Below are positions 16,204 to 24,980 of a stretch of DNA of 64,000 nt, piece after piece. The notes below the pieces were generated by a model. The model saw only the letters and a list, made by a program, of their open reading frames with translations, had not been told where the DNA came from and did no database searches. The DNA lies in NCBI GenBank assembly GCA_947169885.1, contig CAMVRM010000002.1, positions 62,001 through 126,000 of the forward strand. Reading direction: 5' to 3'. Position 1 is the first letter of the stretch; the number at the start of each line of letters is the position of its first letter. The stretch comes from an uncultured Ruminococcus sp. GTDB taxonomy: Bacteria > Bacillota > Clostridia > Oscillospirales > Ruminococcaceae. The position numbers were made by a program, and so were the translations under genes.

Positions 16204-17238
16204 ATGAAAAGTTTTTCTGAAAGCTACAAGGAAGCAGGCGTTGACGTTACCGCAGGTTACAGATCGGTAGAACTGATGAAGCAGTATGTCGCAAGAACGA
16301 TGACCGCAGGCGCTATCGGCGGTATCGGCGGCTTCGGCGGTCTGTTCGAGCTGGATATGACGGGCATCAACAAGCCTGTTCTCGTTTCGGGAACTGACGG
16401 CGTGGGCACAAAGATAAAGCTTGCATTCCTCATGGACAAGCACGATACTGTCGGCATCGACTGCGTTGCAATGTGCGTGAATGACATAATCTGCTGCGGC
16501 GCAAAGCCCCAGTTTTTTCTTGACTACATCGCCTGCGGAAAGAATATCCCCGAGAAGATCGCCGAGATAGTTTCGGGCGTGGCTGAGGGCTGTGTTCAGG
16601 CAGGCTGCGCACTTATCGGCGGCGAGACTGCCGAGCATCCCGGTCTTATGCCCGAGGACGAGTACGATCTTGCAGGTTTCTCTGTGGGTATTGTCGACAA
16701 GGACAAGCTGTTGAAGCCTGACACTCAGAAAGCAGGCGATGTTATGATCGCTATCGCTTCCAGCGGCGTTCACTCCAACGGTTTCTCGCTGGTAAGAAAG
16801 GTGTTCACCGTCAACGAGCAGAACCTTGCAAGACACAATTCCGACTTAGGCGCACCTCTGGGAAGCGTTCTTCTCACTCCGACAAGAATTTACGTAAAGG
16901 CTATAATGAGCCTTATCGACAGCGTTACCGTCAAGAGCATTTCTCACATCACAGGCGGCGGTTTCTACGAGAATATCCCGAGGTCACTGCCCAAGGGTCT
17001 TTCTGCAAAGATCGAGCGCAGTGCAGTTCGTGTTCTGCCTATCTTCAACATTATTCAGGAAACGGGCAAGATTCCCGAGAGAGATATGTTCAACACCTTC
17101 AACATGGGTGTCGGCATGACTGTTGTTGTTGACAAGAACGATGCTGACAAGGCTATCGAAGTTCTGACAGCCGCAGGCGAAACTGCTTACGTTCTGGGCG
17201 AACTGACCGACAGTGACGAGGGCGTTATCATCTGCTGA
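16204..17238 (+). CDS. purM: Phosphoribosylformylglycinamidine cyclo-ligase (AIR synthetase)
   Basis: 344 aa. Makes AIR from FGAM with ATP. Motifs: [67 protein letters not shown] and [26 protein letters not shown] precedes the ATG. It works one step before PurE, in the same operon. Confidence 0.97.
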   Translation: MKSFSESYKEAGVDVTAGYRSVELMKQYVARTMTAGAIGGIGGFGGLFELDMTGINKPVLVSGTDGVGTKIKLAFLMDKHDTVGIDCVAMCVNDIICCGAKPQFFLDYIACGKNIPEKIAEIVSGVAEGCVQAGCALIGGETAEHPGLMPEDEYDLAGFSVGIVDKDKLLKPDTQKAGDVMIAIASSGVHSNGFSLVRKVFTVNEQNLARHNSDLGAPLGSVLLTPTRIYVKAIMSLIDSVTVKSISHITGGGFYENIPRSLPKGLSAKIERSAVRVLPIFNIIQETGKIPERDMFNTFNMGVGMTVVVDKNDADKAIEVLTAAGETAYVLGELTDSDEGVIIC

Positions 17239-17258
17239 TAAAAAGGGGCGCTGAGTTT

Positions 17259-17825
17259 ATGACTTCTGCTGATTTCAGGGACATGAGCATGGGCTTTTAC
17301 GAGACTGACGAGCGTGTTCCGCTGTGGGGCAGGGAAGTCCGTTTTGCCATATATGTTGAAAGAAAACTGCTGGGCGAGGAGAGTGACAGGCTGTTTGATG
17401 AATTAGCCGAAGGACCCCGCCGCAGATATGAGAACGATGAGATAACTCTTGACGAATACGAGCAGATAATGGACGGCTTTGATATTCCCGAGGGTCTGCC
17501 CGAAAGGACAGTGACTGCGGCTCTTAAAATAATGGAACTTGCGGAAAAGTCACGTCCCGAAGTCGCACGTTCAATGATAAAAGGCGGCATGGCAGAGCTT
17601 GCGGGCGACTGGGAAAGTCAGGGGGCTGATGAAGAAGTTGAAGTCACTGATGAGGAGTTTTCAGCAAGCTTTTATCCTGTTGACATCACGGTGGAGTTCC
17701 AAAAGTCGCTCGACAAGCCTGATTATGTGTACTTAGAACTGTGCTGTGAACCCGATTATTTTGCAGGACACAGGATACACGTTAAGCTCATGGCAGACGG
17801 CACGGCTGTCTGTGAGGGCATTTGA
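17259..17825 (+). CDS. Hypothetical protein, 188 aa
   Basis: An acidic soluble protein with no signal peptide. The last 60 residues (FYPVDITVEFQKSLDKPDYV, then CCEPDYFAGHRIHV) look like a beta-rich domain seen at the end of several uncharacterised Firmicutes proteins of the DUF6985/DUF2004 type, but the match is by eye. AAGGGGCG is 8 nt upstream. It follows purM by 20 nt and its 3' end lies just before the DUF3795::PurN gene, so it is co-transcribed with purine genes; a purine function is not shown. Confidence 0.7.
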   Translation: MTSADFRDMSMGFYETDERVPLWGREVRFAIYVERKLLGEESDRLFDELAEGPRRRYENDEITLDEYEQIMDGFDIPEGLPERTVTAALKIMELAEKSRPEVARSMIKGGMAELAGDWESQGADEEVEVTDEEFSASFYPVDITVEFQKSLDKPDYVYLELCCEPDYFAGHRIHVKLMADGTAVCEGI

Positions 17826-17835
17826 TACTATCGCA

Positions 17836-18876
17836 ATGAAAAAGATCATAGCTGCCTGCGGAAACGATTGTTCGGTCTGTCCAAGGCATCTGCCGAAAAG
17901 CGAAGCAGAACTGGAACAAACGGCTGAACTGTGGTACAGGGCAGGTTACAGAGACAAGGTAGTCTCAGCTTCTGAGATATCATGCGTGGGCTGCATGGAC
18001 ACTAATTGGTGCAGATACGGGATAGTCAGCTGCGTGACCGAACGTGGATTGTCCTCCTGCGGAGAATGTGCCGTTTATCCCTGCGGCAAGATATGTGAGT
18101 GTTTTGAAGCCACAAAGCGCTTTGAGCCGTCTGTCAGGGCAGCCTGCACAGAGGAAGAATATCAGACGCTCACGACTGCATTTTTTGAGAAGAAGAAAAA
18201 TCTTGACATGATTTCCGAGGAAATACGGAAAAAGCAAAGGGTGATACCAATGAAGAATATTTGCGTGCTCGTTTCGGGCGGCGGAACGAATTTGCAGGCG
18301 CTCATTGATGCACAGAACAGCGGCATCATAACTCAGGGGCGGATAACCTGCGTCATCTCCTCAAAAGAGGGGGTCTACGCTCTTGAAAGGGCGGCAAACG
18401 CAGGCATAAAGAGCCGTGTTATCCCACGAAAGGAATACGCCGACATTGCTTCCTACACAAGAGCTGTCACCGATGCGCTCATTGAGGAAAAAGCAGATCT
18501 TGTTGTGTATGCAGGCTTTATGACTATACTTGACGAGCAGGCGTTTGAAGCGTTCCCCTACAAGATGATGAACATTCACCCTGCGCTTATCCCCAGCTTC
18601 TGCGGAAAGGGTTTTTACGGTCTGCACGTTCACCAAGCGGCGCTCGAAAAGGGTGTGAAAGTCTCGGGCGCAACGGTGCATTTCGTCACTCCCGAATGTG
18701 ACGGCGGTCCGATAATCATGCAGGACACTGTTGAAGTGAAAAACGATGACACTCCCGAAACGCTCCAGCGCCGCATAATGGAGAACGTTGAGTGGAAGAT
18801 ACTGCCGAAGTCGGTGGCACTGTTCTGCGAGGACAGGATAACCGTCAGGGACGGCAGGGCTTACGTTGATCTTTAA
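17836..18876 (+). CDS. purN: DUF3795 - PurN fusion (GAR transformylase C-terminal)
   Basis: 346 aa from ATG 17836 (an upstream GTG at 17812 is also in frame). Residues 1-105 form a Cys-rich DUF3795-like domain (AACGNDCSVCPRHLP, SCVGCMDTNWC, CGECAVYPCGKICECF) expected to bind metal or an Fe-S centre. From residue 139 a complete glycinamide ribonucleotide transformylase follows: MKNICVLVSGGGTNLQALID, FMTILDEQAFEAFPYKMMNI, HPALIPSFCGKGFYGLHVH, ATVHFVTPECDGGPIIMQD, with catalytic Asn/His/Asp in place. There is no stop codon between the parts. AAAGGGTGAT is 4-6 nt before the internal ATG at 18250, so a free 208-aa PurN could also be translated. PurN formylates GAR with 10-formyl-THF. Confidence 0.9.
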   Translation: MKKIIAACGNDCSVCPRHLPKSEAELEQTAELWYRAGYRDKVVSASEISCVGCMDTNWCRYGIVSCVTERGLSSCGECAVYPCGKICECFEATKRFEPSVRAACTEEEYQTLTTAFFEKKKNLDMISEEIRKKQRVIPMKNICVLVSGGGTNLQALIDAQNSGIITQGRITCVISSKEGVYALERAANAGIKSRVIPRKEYADIASYTRAVTDALIEEKADLVVYAGFMTILDEQAFEAFPYKMMNIHPALIPSFCGKGFYGLHVHQAALEKGVKVSGATVHFVTPECDGGPIIMQDTVEVKNDDTPETLQRRIMENVEWKILPKSVALFCEDRITVRDGRAYVDL

Positions 18877-18887
18877 AAGATAAGGGC

Positions 18888-19310
18888 ATGACTGAGAAAA
18901 AATATGCTATACGGCGTGTGGTGTTTGGGCTTATCATTATGGCAGTCGGCTTGTTCTTTGCGCTGTTTTGGGCAGATAAGACCAATGGTACGAAAAGCAG
19001 CTGTACTGAAACTGTCAGTGGAACTGTTACCTCAGTCTCACAGATAGGCAGCGGAGAAGATAAAAGCTACCGCATTGAGATCGAGTACATTATCAACGGT
19101 GAGAAGCATTCATACTCAAGAACATCAAGCAAATACTTAGATGAGGGCGAGAGCGTTACCGTTCACTATGACCCCGATGACCACAACACAGTCTATGTTG
19201 ACAAGCTGAGTACATCTCCTTTTATGTTCAGGCTTGTGGGCGGAGTGTTTGCATTGGTGGGGCTTTGGAATGCTGTAATAAATTTTATCGCTTTTAAAAA
19301 GGAAAAATAG
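18888..19310 (+). CDS. DUF3592 membrane protein
   Basis: 140 aa with a membrane helix near residues 9-30 and another near 110-132, enclosing an extracytoplasmic beta domain (SGTVTSVSQIGSGEDKSYRI, VTVHYDPDDHNTVYVD) characteristic of DUF3592. Function unknown. AAGGGC precedes the ATG; it lies 11 nt after purN within the operon. Confidence 0.8.
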   Translation: MTEKKYAIRRVVFGLIIMAVGLFFALFWADKTNGTKSSCTETVSGTVTSVSQIGSGEDKSYRIEIEYIINGEKHSYSRTSSKYLDEGESVTVHYDPDDHNTVYVDKLSTSPFMFRLVGGVFALVGLWNAVINFIAFKKEK

Positions 19311-19371
19311 ATCTGCAAATCCTTTCTTCCTATCGGGAGAAAAAACATTTAATAAATAGGAGGTAATACCT

Positions 19372-20091
19372 ATGAAAACTCTTGACATTTATGAGGAACT
19401 CAAAAGCAACAGTTACCCCGGCAGAGGTATCGTTATCGGCAAGTCTGCTGACGGCAAGAGCGCTGTAACGGCTTACTTCATCATGGGCAGAAGCGAGAAC
19501 AGCCGCAACCGTGTGTTCACCGAGACTGAGGACGGCATACGCACCGAAGCCGCCGACCCCAGCAAGCTTTCCGATCCGCACCTCATCATCTATGCACCCG
19601 TCAGAAAGCTGGGCAACAAGACGATCGTCACAAACGGCGACCAGACCGACACTATCTACGAACTTATGGACAAACAGCAGACTTTCGAGCAGAGCCTGCG
19701 CACAAGAGAGTACGAGGACGACGCTCCCAACTTCACCCCGAGAATATCGGGCATCATGCACGTTGGTGACGGTCAGTATAACTACGCTCTGTCGATCTTG
19801 AAATCCGCAGACGGCAACCCCGACAGCTGCGAGCGTTTCACATTCGCATATGCGAACCCGATCGCAGGCTACGGTCATTTTATCCACACTTACATGGGCG
19901 ACGGCTCACCGCTCCCCAGCTTTGAGGGCGAACCGAAAAAGGTAGCTATCCCTAACGACATCGAGGAGTTCACCAAGGGACTGTGGGAATCTCTCAACGC
20001 CGACAATAAGGTATCTCTGTTCGTGCGCTTCATCGACATCGAGACAGGCAAGGAGCAGACAAAGATCGTTAATAAGTTTGAGAAGGTCTGA
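19372..20091 (+). CDS. purO: IMP cyclohydrolase, PurO type
   Basis: 239 aa. Matches the archaeal-type IMP cyclohydrolase (PurO), which closes FAICAR to IMP: it opens NSYPGRGIVIGKSADGKSAV with the family pattern YPGRG, then AYFIMGRSENSRNRVF, DPHLIIYAPVR, TNGDQTDTI, TPRISGIM and PIAGYGHFIHTYMGDG. It lies directly upstream of a transformylase that lacks a cyclohydrolase domain, which supports the assignment. AGGAGGTAATACCT precedes the ATG. Confidence 0.92.
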   Translation: MKTLDIYEELKSNSYPGRGIVIGKSADGKSAVTAYFIMGRSENSRNRVFTETEDGIRTEAADPSKLSDPHLIIYAPVRKLGNKTIVTNGDQTDTIYELMDKQQTFEQSLRTREYEDDAPNFTPRISGIMHVGDGQYNYALSILKSADGNPDSCERFTFAYANPIAGYGHFIHTYMGDGSPLPSFEGEPKKVAIPNDIEEFTKGLWESLNADNKVSLFVRFIDIETGKEQTKIVNKFEKV

Positions 20092-20108
20092 TACAGGAGG
20101 AATAAAAA

Positions 20109-21290
20109 ATGGCAAATGAAATGTTACTGAAATACGGCTGTAACCCTAATCAGAAGCCGTCAAGAGTTTTCATGGAGGACGGAAGCGACCTGCCTATCAC
20201 CGTTCTCAACGGCAAGCCCGGTTACATCAACCTGCTTGACGCTTTCAACGGCTGGCAGCTTGTGCGTGAATTGAAGAAGATCACAGGTCTGCCTGCGGCT
20301 ACTTCCTTTAAGCACGTTTCCCCCGCAGGTGCGGCTGTCGGCAAGCCCCTTTCAGATACGCTGAAAAAGATCTACTGGGTGGACGATCTTGAAGAACTCT
20401 CGCCCCTCGCCTGCGCATACGCAAGAGCAAGAGGTGCTGACAGAATGTCCAGCTACGGCGACTTTATCGCACTTTCCGATGTCTGTGACGTTCCCACCGC
20501 TAAGATGATCCAGCGTGAAGTTTCCGACGGCGTTATCGCTCCCGGATACACTGACGAGGCTCTGGAAATATTAAAGTCCAAGCGCAAGGGCACTTACAAC
20601 ATCATTCAGATAGACGAAGCTTACACTCCGAACCCTACCGAGCGCAAGCAGGTATACGGCGTGACCTTTGAGCAGGGCAGACAGGAACTGCTTATCGACA
20701 ACGATATGCTGAGCAACGTTGTCACTGAGAACAAGGATATTCCCGATGACAAGAAAATGGATCTGCTTATCTCGCTCATCACTCTGAAATACACTCAGTC
20801 CAACTCCGTCTGCTACGTCAAGGACGGTCAGGCTATCGGCATCGGCGCAGGTCAGCAGTCGAGAATACACTGCACACGCCTTGCAGGTCAGAAAGCTGAC
20901 AACTGGTGGCTGAGACAGTCTCCGCAGGTAATGGGCTTGCAGTTCAAGGACGATATCCGCAGAGCTGACCGTGACAACGCTATCGACGTTTATATCGGCG
21001 ATGAGTACGAGGACGTTTTGGCTGAGGGCACATGGCAGACTATCTTTAAGGTAAAGCCCGAGGTGTTCACCCGTGAGGAAAAGAAGGCATGGCTTGCAAA
21101 GAACACTGACGTTGCGCTGGGTTCTGACGCTTTCTTCCCCTTTGGCGACAACATCGAGCGTGCTTACAAGTCGGGCGTTAAGTACATCGCAGAACCGGGC
21201 GGTTCTATCCGTGATGATAATGTTATCGAGACTTGCAACAAGTACGGCATGGCTATGGCATTCACAGGAATAAGACTTTTCCACCACTAA
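20109..21290 (+). CDS. Stand-alone AICAR formyltransferase
   Basis: 393 aa, homologous only to the transformylase half of PurH; the MGS-like cyclohydrolase domain is absent. Motifs: LKYGCNPNQKPSRV, SFKHVSPAGAAVG (catalytic Lys-His), YARARGADRMSSYGDFIALS, QSNSVCYVKDGQAIGIGAGQ, SDAFFPFGDNIERA and the C-terminal GGSIRDDNVIETCNKYGMAM. It formylates AICAR to FAICAR with 10-formyl-THF, which the neighbouring PurO then cyclises. Co-transcribed (18 nt gap, ribosome site AGGAGGAAT). Some authors call this form PurV. Confidence 0.93.
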   Translation: MANEMLLKYGCNPNQKPSRVFMEDGSDLPITVLNGKPGYINLLDAFNGWQLVRELKKITGLPAATSFKHVSPAGAAVGKPLSDTLKKIYWVDDLEELSPLACAYARARGADRMSSYGDFIALSDVCDVPTAKMIQREVSDGVIAPGYTDEALEILKSKRKGTYNIIQIDEAYTPNPTERKQVYGVTFEQGRQELLIDNDMLSNVVTENKDIPDDKKMDLLISLITLKYTQSNSVCYVKDGQAIGIGAGQQSRIHCTRLAGQKADNWWLRQSPQVMGLQFKDDIRRADRDNAIDVYIGDEYEDVLAEGTWQTIFKVKPEVFTREEKKAWLAKNTDVALGSDAFFPFGDNIERAYKSGVKYIAEPGGSIRDDNVIETCNKYGMAMAFTGIRLFHH

Positions 21291-21300
21291 GGATAAAAAA

Positions 21301-21337
21301 TATACGCAGCAGGGCTGTAATGGTCTTGCTGCGTATA
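21301..21337 (+). terminator. Hairpin at end of the purine operon
   Basis: TATACGCAGCA (21301-21311) pairs perfectly with TGCTGCGTATA (21327-21337). The sequence after it is AT-rich but not a clean T-run, so termination strength is uncertain. Confidence 0.5.
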
Positions 21338-21379
21338 GATATATTTATACGAAAATATGTACAGAAACGGATACCTGTT

Positions 21380-22168
21380 ATGAGATTTTTCAATTTGGCT
21401 GTGATGACAGCGGCAGTTCTGCTTGCAGTTTCGGTGACAGGCTGCACGGCGAAAGATGATACGGATAAAGAACAGTCCTCAGCGGCTGAGACTTCTGCGG
21501 CTGCTTCCGAAGCGAGTGAAGCATCCGAAAAAGAGGATAGTACCGATGCTGCGGAAAGTTCGGAAGAGCAGACCTCAGAAACGGACAGTTCTGATGATGA
21601 GTCCGATATTTCGGACTTTGGACTGTTCCCCGAAGTGATCGAGGACGGCTGTAAATACATCATAAATGACACGGGCGATGCGATATTACAGGGTGAGTAT
21701 GAAAACGGCGTTTTCGACACGGGACGTTTTACTATGGAACTTGACGAAAACGTGTGGTCAGCGGATATTTACTTCGATAATTACTATGTGCGGACGGGCT
21801 GTTTCACCTATCGGGACAATGAGAACGGCTCAACGCTCATGACTATTTCGGTGAGGAAAAAGACCACTCAGGAGGACAACGAGACTGCGCTGGAAATGAA
21901 CCACGATGAAGTGATGCTGGAATTTGCGGAGCAGGGTTGCTCAACTGCGCATACCGAGCAGATAACTGTTGACGGCGAAAAAGCCTACCTCACACGGGGA
22001 ACGGCGGCTGGCGAATCGGGTGAACTTGGGCTGGTGTACATCGACTGCGTTCACGATGACCTTATCATTACAATGACTCTGAGCGGAGATGCCGACAGCG
22101 TGACTGCCGCTGAACAGGAACTTACCGCCGCTGTTGCAGGCTTTAAATTTACCGATAATAATGGATAG
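21380..22168 (+). CDS. Hypothetical lipoprotein with acidic Ser/Glu linker
   Basis: 262 aa from ATG 21380. A signal peptide with lipobox VSVTGC (Cys about residue 21) is followed by a Ser/Glu/Asp-rich linker (to about 78) and a soluble domain containing EVIEDGCKYIINDTGDAILQ and a C-terminal AAEQELTAAVAGFKF. No family is recognised with confidence; the C-terminal half resembles small secreted PsbP-like or DUF1795-like folds. The ribosome site is weak (ACGGA). It is exported and membrane anchored. Confidence 0.7.
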   Translation: MRFFNLAVMTAAVLLAVSVTGCTAKDDTDKEQSSAAETSAAASEASEASEKEDSTDAAESSEEQTSETDSSDDESDISDFGLFPEVIEDGCKYIINDTGDAILQGEYENGVFDTGRFTMELDENVWSADIYFDNYYVRTGCFTYRDNENGSTLMTISVRKKTTQEDNETALEMNHDEVMLEFAEQGCSTAHTEQITVDGEKAYLTRGTAAGESGELGLVYIDCVHDDLIITMTLSGDADSVTAAEQELTAAVAGFKFTDNNG

Positions 22169-22245
22169 CAAGTAGTTTTCCTTTCTCTTACAGTCAAGAT
22201 ATTCAACTCAAAAGACGTTAAATAACGAGCGGTACACATATCAAA

Positions 22246-22280
22246 AAAAGACTGTCGGTCAGAACGATCGGCAGTCTTTT
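22246..22280. terminator. Bidirectional terminator
   Basis: AAAAGACTGTCGGTC and GATCGGCAGTCTTTT form a 15-bp stem (two G-U) with A/T runs on both sides, between convergent genes. Confidence 0.85.
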
Positions 22281-22284
22281 AAGT

Positions 22285-23655
22285 TTATTCACGTATAAGT
22301 TCTTTCGGGATAAGGTCATAGTCGAACATGACTTCCGAGTGGTTGTCACGCACAAGTTCCTTGCTGATGACTTCGTTGGTAGCCTTGTCTATTGTGAGCT
22401 TGTATATCTTCGAGATGCGGTAGAAAACGCCGTCCTCTTTCGAGAAGTGGTGGTCTTCCTCGATTATCTCGTATCTGTACGGGAACGGCTTTTTGCTCCT
22501 GAGTTCGCCCCTCAGTTTTCCGTCCTCACACCAGAGACACAGCTGAACGTCCTGATCGGTGTTGTTGCGGAAACGATAGTCAATGTAGTTGTAGCAGACG
22601 GAAGTTCCCGAACTGAACGGAACACGGTGGTCGCCGTCAGGGGCTAATGCGTCTGAATGGCTGTGGAATTCGGTCACTTCAAGCGGACTGTGAAGCACCA
22701 GCAGATGTATCGTGTTGCCAAGGTTGCAAAGACCGCCGCCAAGACCGGGAGTAAGCTTGTTGTCGGAGATTATCCTGCCCGATTTGTAGCCCTTTTTCTC
22801 GGTGATACTGCCGACAGTCCTCCAGAACGAAAATGTTTCGCCGGGGCGAATTATCATGCCGTTTATCTTGCTGCACGCAAGTTCGATGTTGACAGCCTTG
22901 TTCTCCTGCAAAACAGGGTCGATGCCCTTGCCCTTCTTGATAAGCGTGTTGCTGTGTTCGGAGACAAGATTTTTCAGCTTCTTTCTCGTTCTTATCTTCG
23001 AGAATTTGTCGTTGCCGAAAAAGTCTTGCAGGTATCTTCTGAGCTTTTCTTTTGTCTCTGAGATAGCATAAGTGAGCGGACTGATGTTGCAGAACAGTAT
23101 ATCCTTGCTCCAGAAACTGCCCTGACCCTCGGTGTAAATGTCTCCGATGCGGTGTCTCAGCCCGGGTATCCTGCGCCAAGCCCAAAGCAAGCCATATTCA
23201 GCGTAGCGCCTTACGCCGATGCGTGTTTCATCGGGATTCTGTATGAACCTGACAAGCACGCTGTCTATCCCTGCACGGTTTGAGCCGAGAACGTCCTTGA
23301 ATATCTGATCGCCGACAGAGATGACCTGATGCTTTTTTAGCCCAAGCATCTTTACCGCTTTGAGGTAAGCTTTCGGCGAGGGCTTGTCGGCATCTGATAT
23401 GTAAAGTGTGTTGATGTTCTTGTTGAAGCGCTCGACACGTTTTTTGTAGTTGTCGGAGATAAGCAGTGTTTTCAGTCCTGCCTTGTGTATCTTTTCAAAA
23501 AGCTCGTCCACCTCGGGAGTTGAGTCATCGCCGTGATGAACAAGTGTGTTGTCTATATCAAAAATTATCCCACGGTAGCCGAGTGCATACAGCTTTTCGT
23601 AGTCTATCGCAAACACGCTTTCGGCATACTCATGAGGAAAAAGCTCTTTCAGCAT
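22285..23655 (-). CDS. YqeG-type HAD phosphatase fused to VanW domain
   Basis: 456 aa. Residues 1-165 are a YqeG-family HAD IIIA phosphatase (GIIFDIDNTLVHHGDDSTP, LLISDNYKKRV, KPSPKAYLKAV, VISVGDQIFKDVLGSNRAGI). From about 190 a VanW domain follows (MIIRPGETFSFWRTVGSITE, KGYKSGRIISDNKLTPGLGG, GLCNLGNTIHLLVLHSPLEV, YNYIDYRFRNNT). VanW is found in vancomycin-resistance clusters and many Firmicutes cell-surface proteins but has no proven reaction. No signal peptide or membrane helix is seen, so it appears cytoplasmic, unlike many VanW proteins. There is no stop between the domains. It follows the TIM-barrel gene by about 20 nt. Confidence 0.87.
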   Translation of the reverse strand: MLKELFPHEYAESVFAIDYEKLYALGYRGIIFDIDNTLVHHGDDSTPEVDELFEKIHKAGLKTLLISDNYKKRVERFNKNINTLYISDADKPSPKAYLKAVKMLGLKKHQVISVGDQIFKDVLGSNRAGIDSVLVRFIQNPDETRIGVRRYAEYGLLWAWRRIPGLRHRIGDIYTEGQGSFWSKDILFCNISPLTYAISETKEKLRRYLQDFFGNDKFSKIRTRKKLKNLVSEHSNTLIKKGKGIDPVLQENKAVNIELACSKINGMIIRPGETFSFWRTVGSITEKKGYKSGRIISDNKLTPGLGGGLCNLGNTIHLLVLHSPLEVTEFHSHSDALAPDGDHRVPFSSGTSVCYNYIDYRFRNNTDQDVQLCLWCEDGKLRGELRSKKPFPYRYEIIEEDHHFSKEDGVFYRISKIYKLTIDKATNEVISKELVRDNHSEVMFDYDLIPKELIRE

Positions 23656-23674
23656 TTAGTTCTGCCTCCTTGTT

Positions 23675-24343
23675 TCAGCCGTTTATGTAATCACAGACTT
23701 TATTTATCTGTTCGCAGAAGCTGCCGCCGAATTTTCCTTCGACAAAAGCACTGCCGATAGTGAAGCCCCATGGCGAAACACGCTTTATAAGGTCGAGTCT
23801 TTCGTAGCTGTCAACGCTTCCCGCAACGACTGTCATAGCGCCTGTTTCACGCACAAAACGTTCAATAAGATCGTCTGCATTGTCTGTGTAGCGATAACCC
23901 AGCAGATCAAAGCCGTCAGCACCTTTTTCGAGAATAGCTTTTGCGTCGCCGATCATCTTGTCGGCGCTTCCGCCCAGTATAGAAGGTCTGCCTGTTATCT
24001 CGCCGACATAGGGCATATATTTTATGCCGTTTTTGCGGCAGATGTCTGCAACAGAATCGAAATACATCGTTCCCATAAGATAATCGACCTTGCACTTAAC
24101 AGCCATTTCAGCACCTGCGGCACAGTGCTCCTCATCGTATGCAACAACTTCGAGAGCCGTTTCCTTGCCGCATTCTTTTATGCGTGCGAAAAGCCTGAGC
24201 ATATCCTCAAAGGGGATACCCTCTTCCTTGAATCCGTAAACTTCTGCCTTAGAGTCTCTGCACTTCTCAAAGACCTCGGCAGCATCGGGGATAGTTCTGT
24301 CATTGTAAGTCAGCATTACTACAAGCTTTGGTCGATTTTCCAT
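23675..24343 (-). CDS. TIM-barrel protein of unknown function
   Basis: 222 aa from ATG 24343 (GGAGGAATT upstream; an ATG six codons earlier is rejected). The pattern of alternating beta strands and helices, with KLVVMLTYNDRT at the start, VDYLMGTMYFDSV, GADGFDLLGYRY and a C-terminal phosphate-site-like VVAGSVDSYERLDLI then GFTIGSAFVEGKFG, fits a phosphate-binding TIM barrel such as KDPG-aldolase or HisA/TrpF-like enzymes. The exact family is not recognised. It leads an operon with the HAD-VanW fusion. Confidence 0.7.
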   Translation of the reverse strand: MENRPKLVVMLTYNDRTIPDAAEVFEKCRDSKAEVYGFKEEGIPFEDMLRLFARIKECGKETALEVVAYDEEHCAAGAEMAVKCKVDYLMGTMYFDSVADICRKNGIKYMPYVGEITGRPSILGGSADKMIGDAKAILEKGADGFDLLGYRYTDNADDLIERFVRETGAMTVVAGSVDSYERLDLIKRVSPWGFTIGSAFVEGKFGGSFCEQINKVCDYING

Positions 24344-24599
24344 AATTCCTCCTAAGAGCACGTTTATTTTGAGCCGTACTCCGACTCTCTCCCTATCAAT
24401 TTACATTGTATAACACTTTTTGCTATATAGTCTTTATAATATATGAATTTTTTAAGAAAATTCTTATTAGTTGAAATAATTATAGACCTGTGAAGAGATC
24501 ACCGAAAAGTAGTCATCGAACTCCATCAATAATTCATATAAGCAGTCAGTCTGTCATAAAACGCCTGATACTGCAATATTTTAAATCGCAAGCACTATT

Positions 24600-24628
24600 A
24601 TTATACCATTTTCGTGAATCACTGTCAA
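24600..24628 (-). promoter_or_regulatory. Sigma-A promoter of the TIM-barrel/VanW operon
   Basis: Minus strand TTGACA (24628-24623), 17 nt, TATAAT (24605-24600): perfect consensus, about 250 nt upstream of the start codon. Confidence 0.85.
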
Positions 24629-24900
24629 GGAACTTTTAAATGAATCATGTATATTTATGATTTTCGATGATAATACAGGTCATATTTTGTTGTATATTGC
24701 TATAAAACATTTGATGCTTGTCAACTTTTTTGTTTTGATTTTTTGTGGTATTCATTACATAAAGCCGTACAGTAAACTTGAAACATGGAGGGCGAAAAAT
24801 ATGGCAAGCAATCATTCAAAAGATTTGACAACACTTAAAGAAATCACGGTATATATATGCGTCAGGCGCTGTTCTGTCGCTTTTTTGTGTAAAATGAGAC

Positions 24901-24929
24901 TTGAAAAATTAACAGTTATGTGATATAAT
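24901..24929 (+). promoter_or_regulatory. Sigma-A promoter of the CapA-like gene
   Basis: TTGAAA (24901-24906), 17 nt, TATAAT (24924-24929). Confidence 0.8.
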
Positions 24930-24980
24930 AGACTTATTACGTCTCAGGACTACGGTCTATATTTGGAGGGGAAAATAATA

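Larger units (their letters stand above)
24344..24980. other. Divergent regulatory region with a 250-nt leader
   Basis: No convincing gene. The minus-strand leader (24593-24344) between its promoter and the TIM-barrel gene contains a short frame ending in YFSVISSQVYNYFN with a frame change upstream, which may be a decayed gene tail. The rest is AT-rich. An 88-codon plus frame at 24657 lacks a ribosome site and overlaps the capA promoter. Confidence 0.5.

Noticed and set aside
15378-16836. Two 252-codon minus frames
   Set aside because: Shadows of purC and purM, both certain.
24657-24923. 88-codon plus frame
   Set aside because: No ribosome site, and it overlaps the consensus promoter of the CapA gene.
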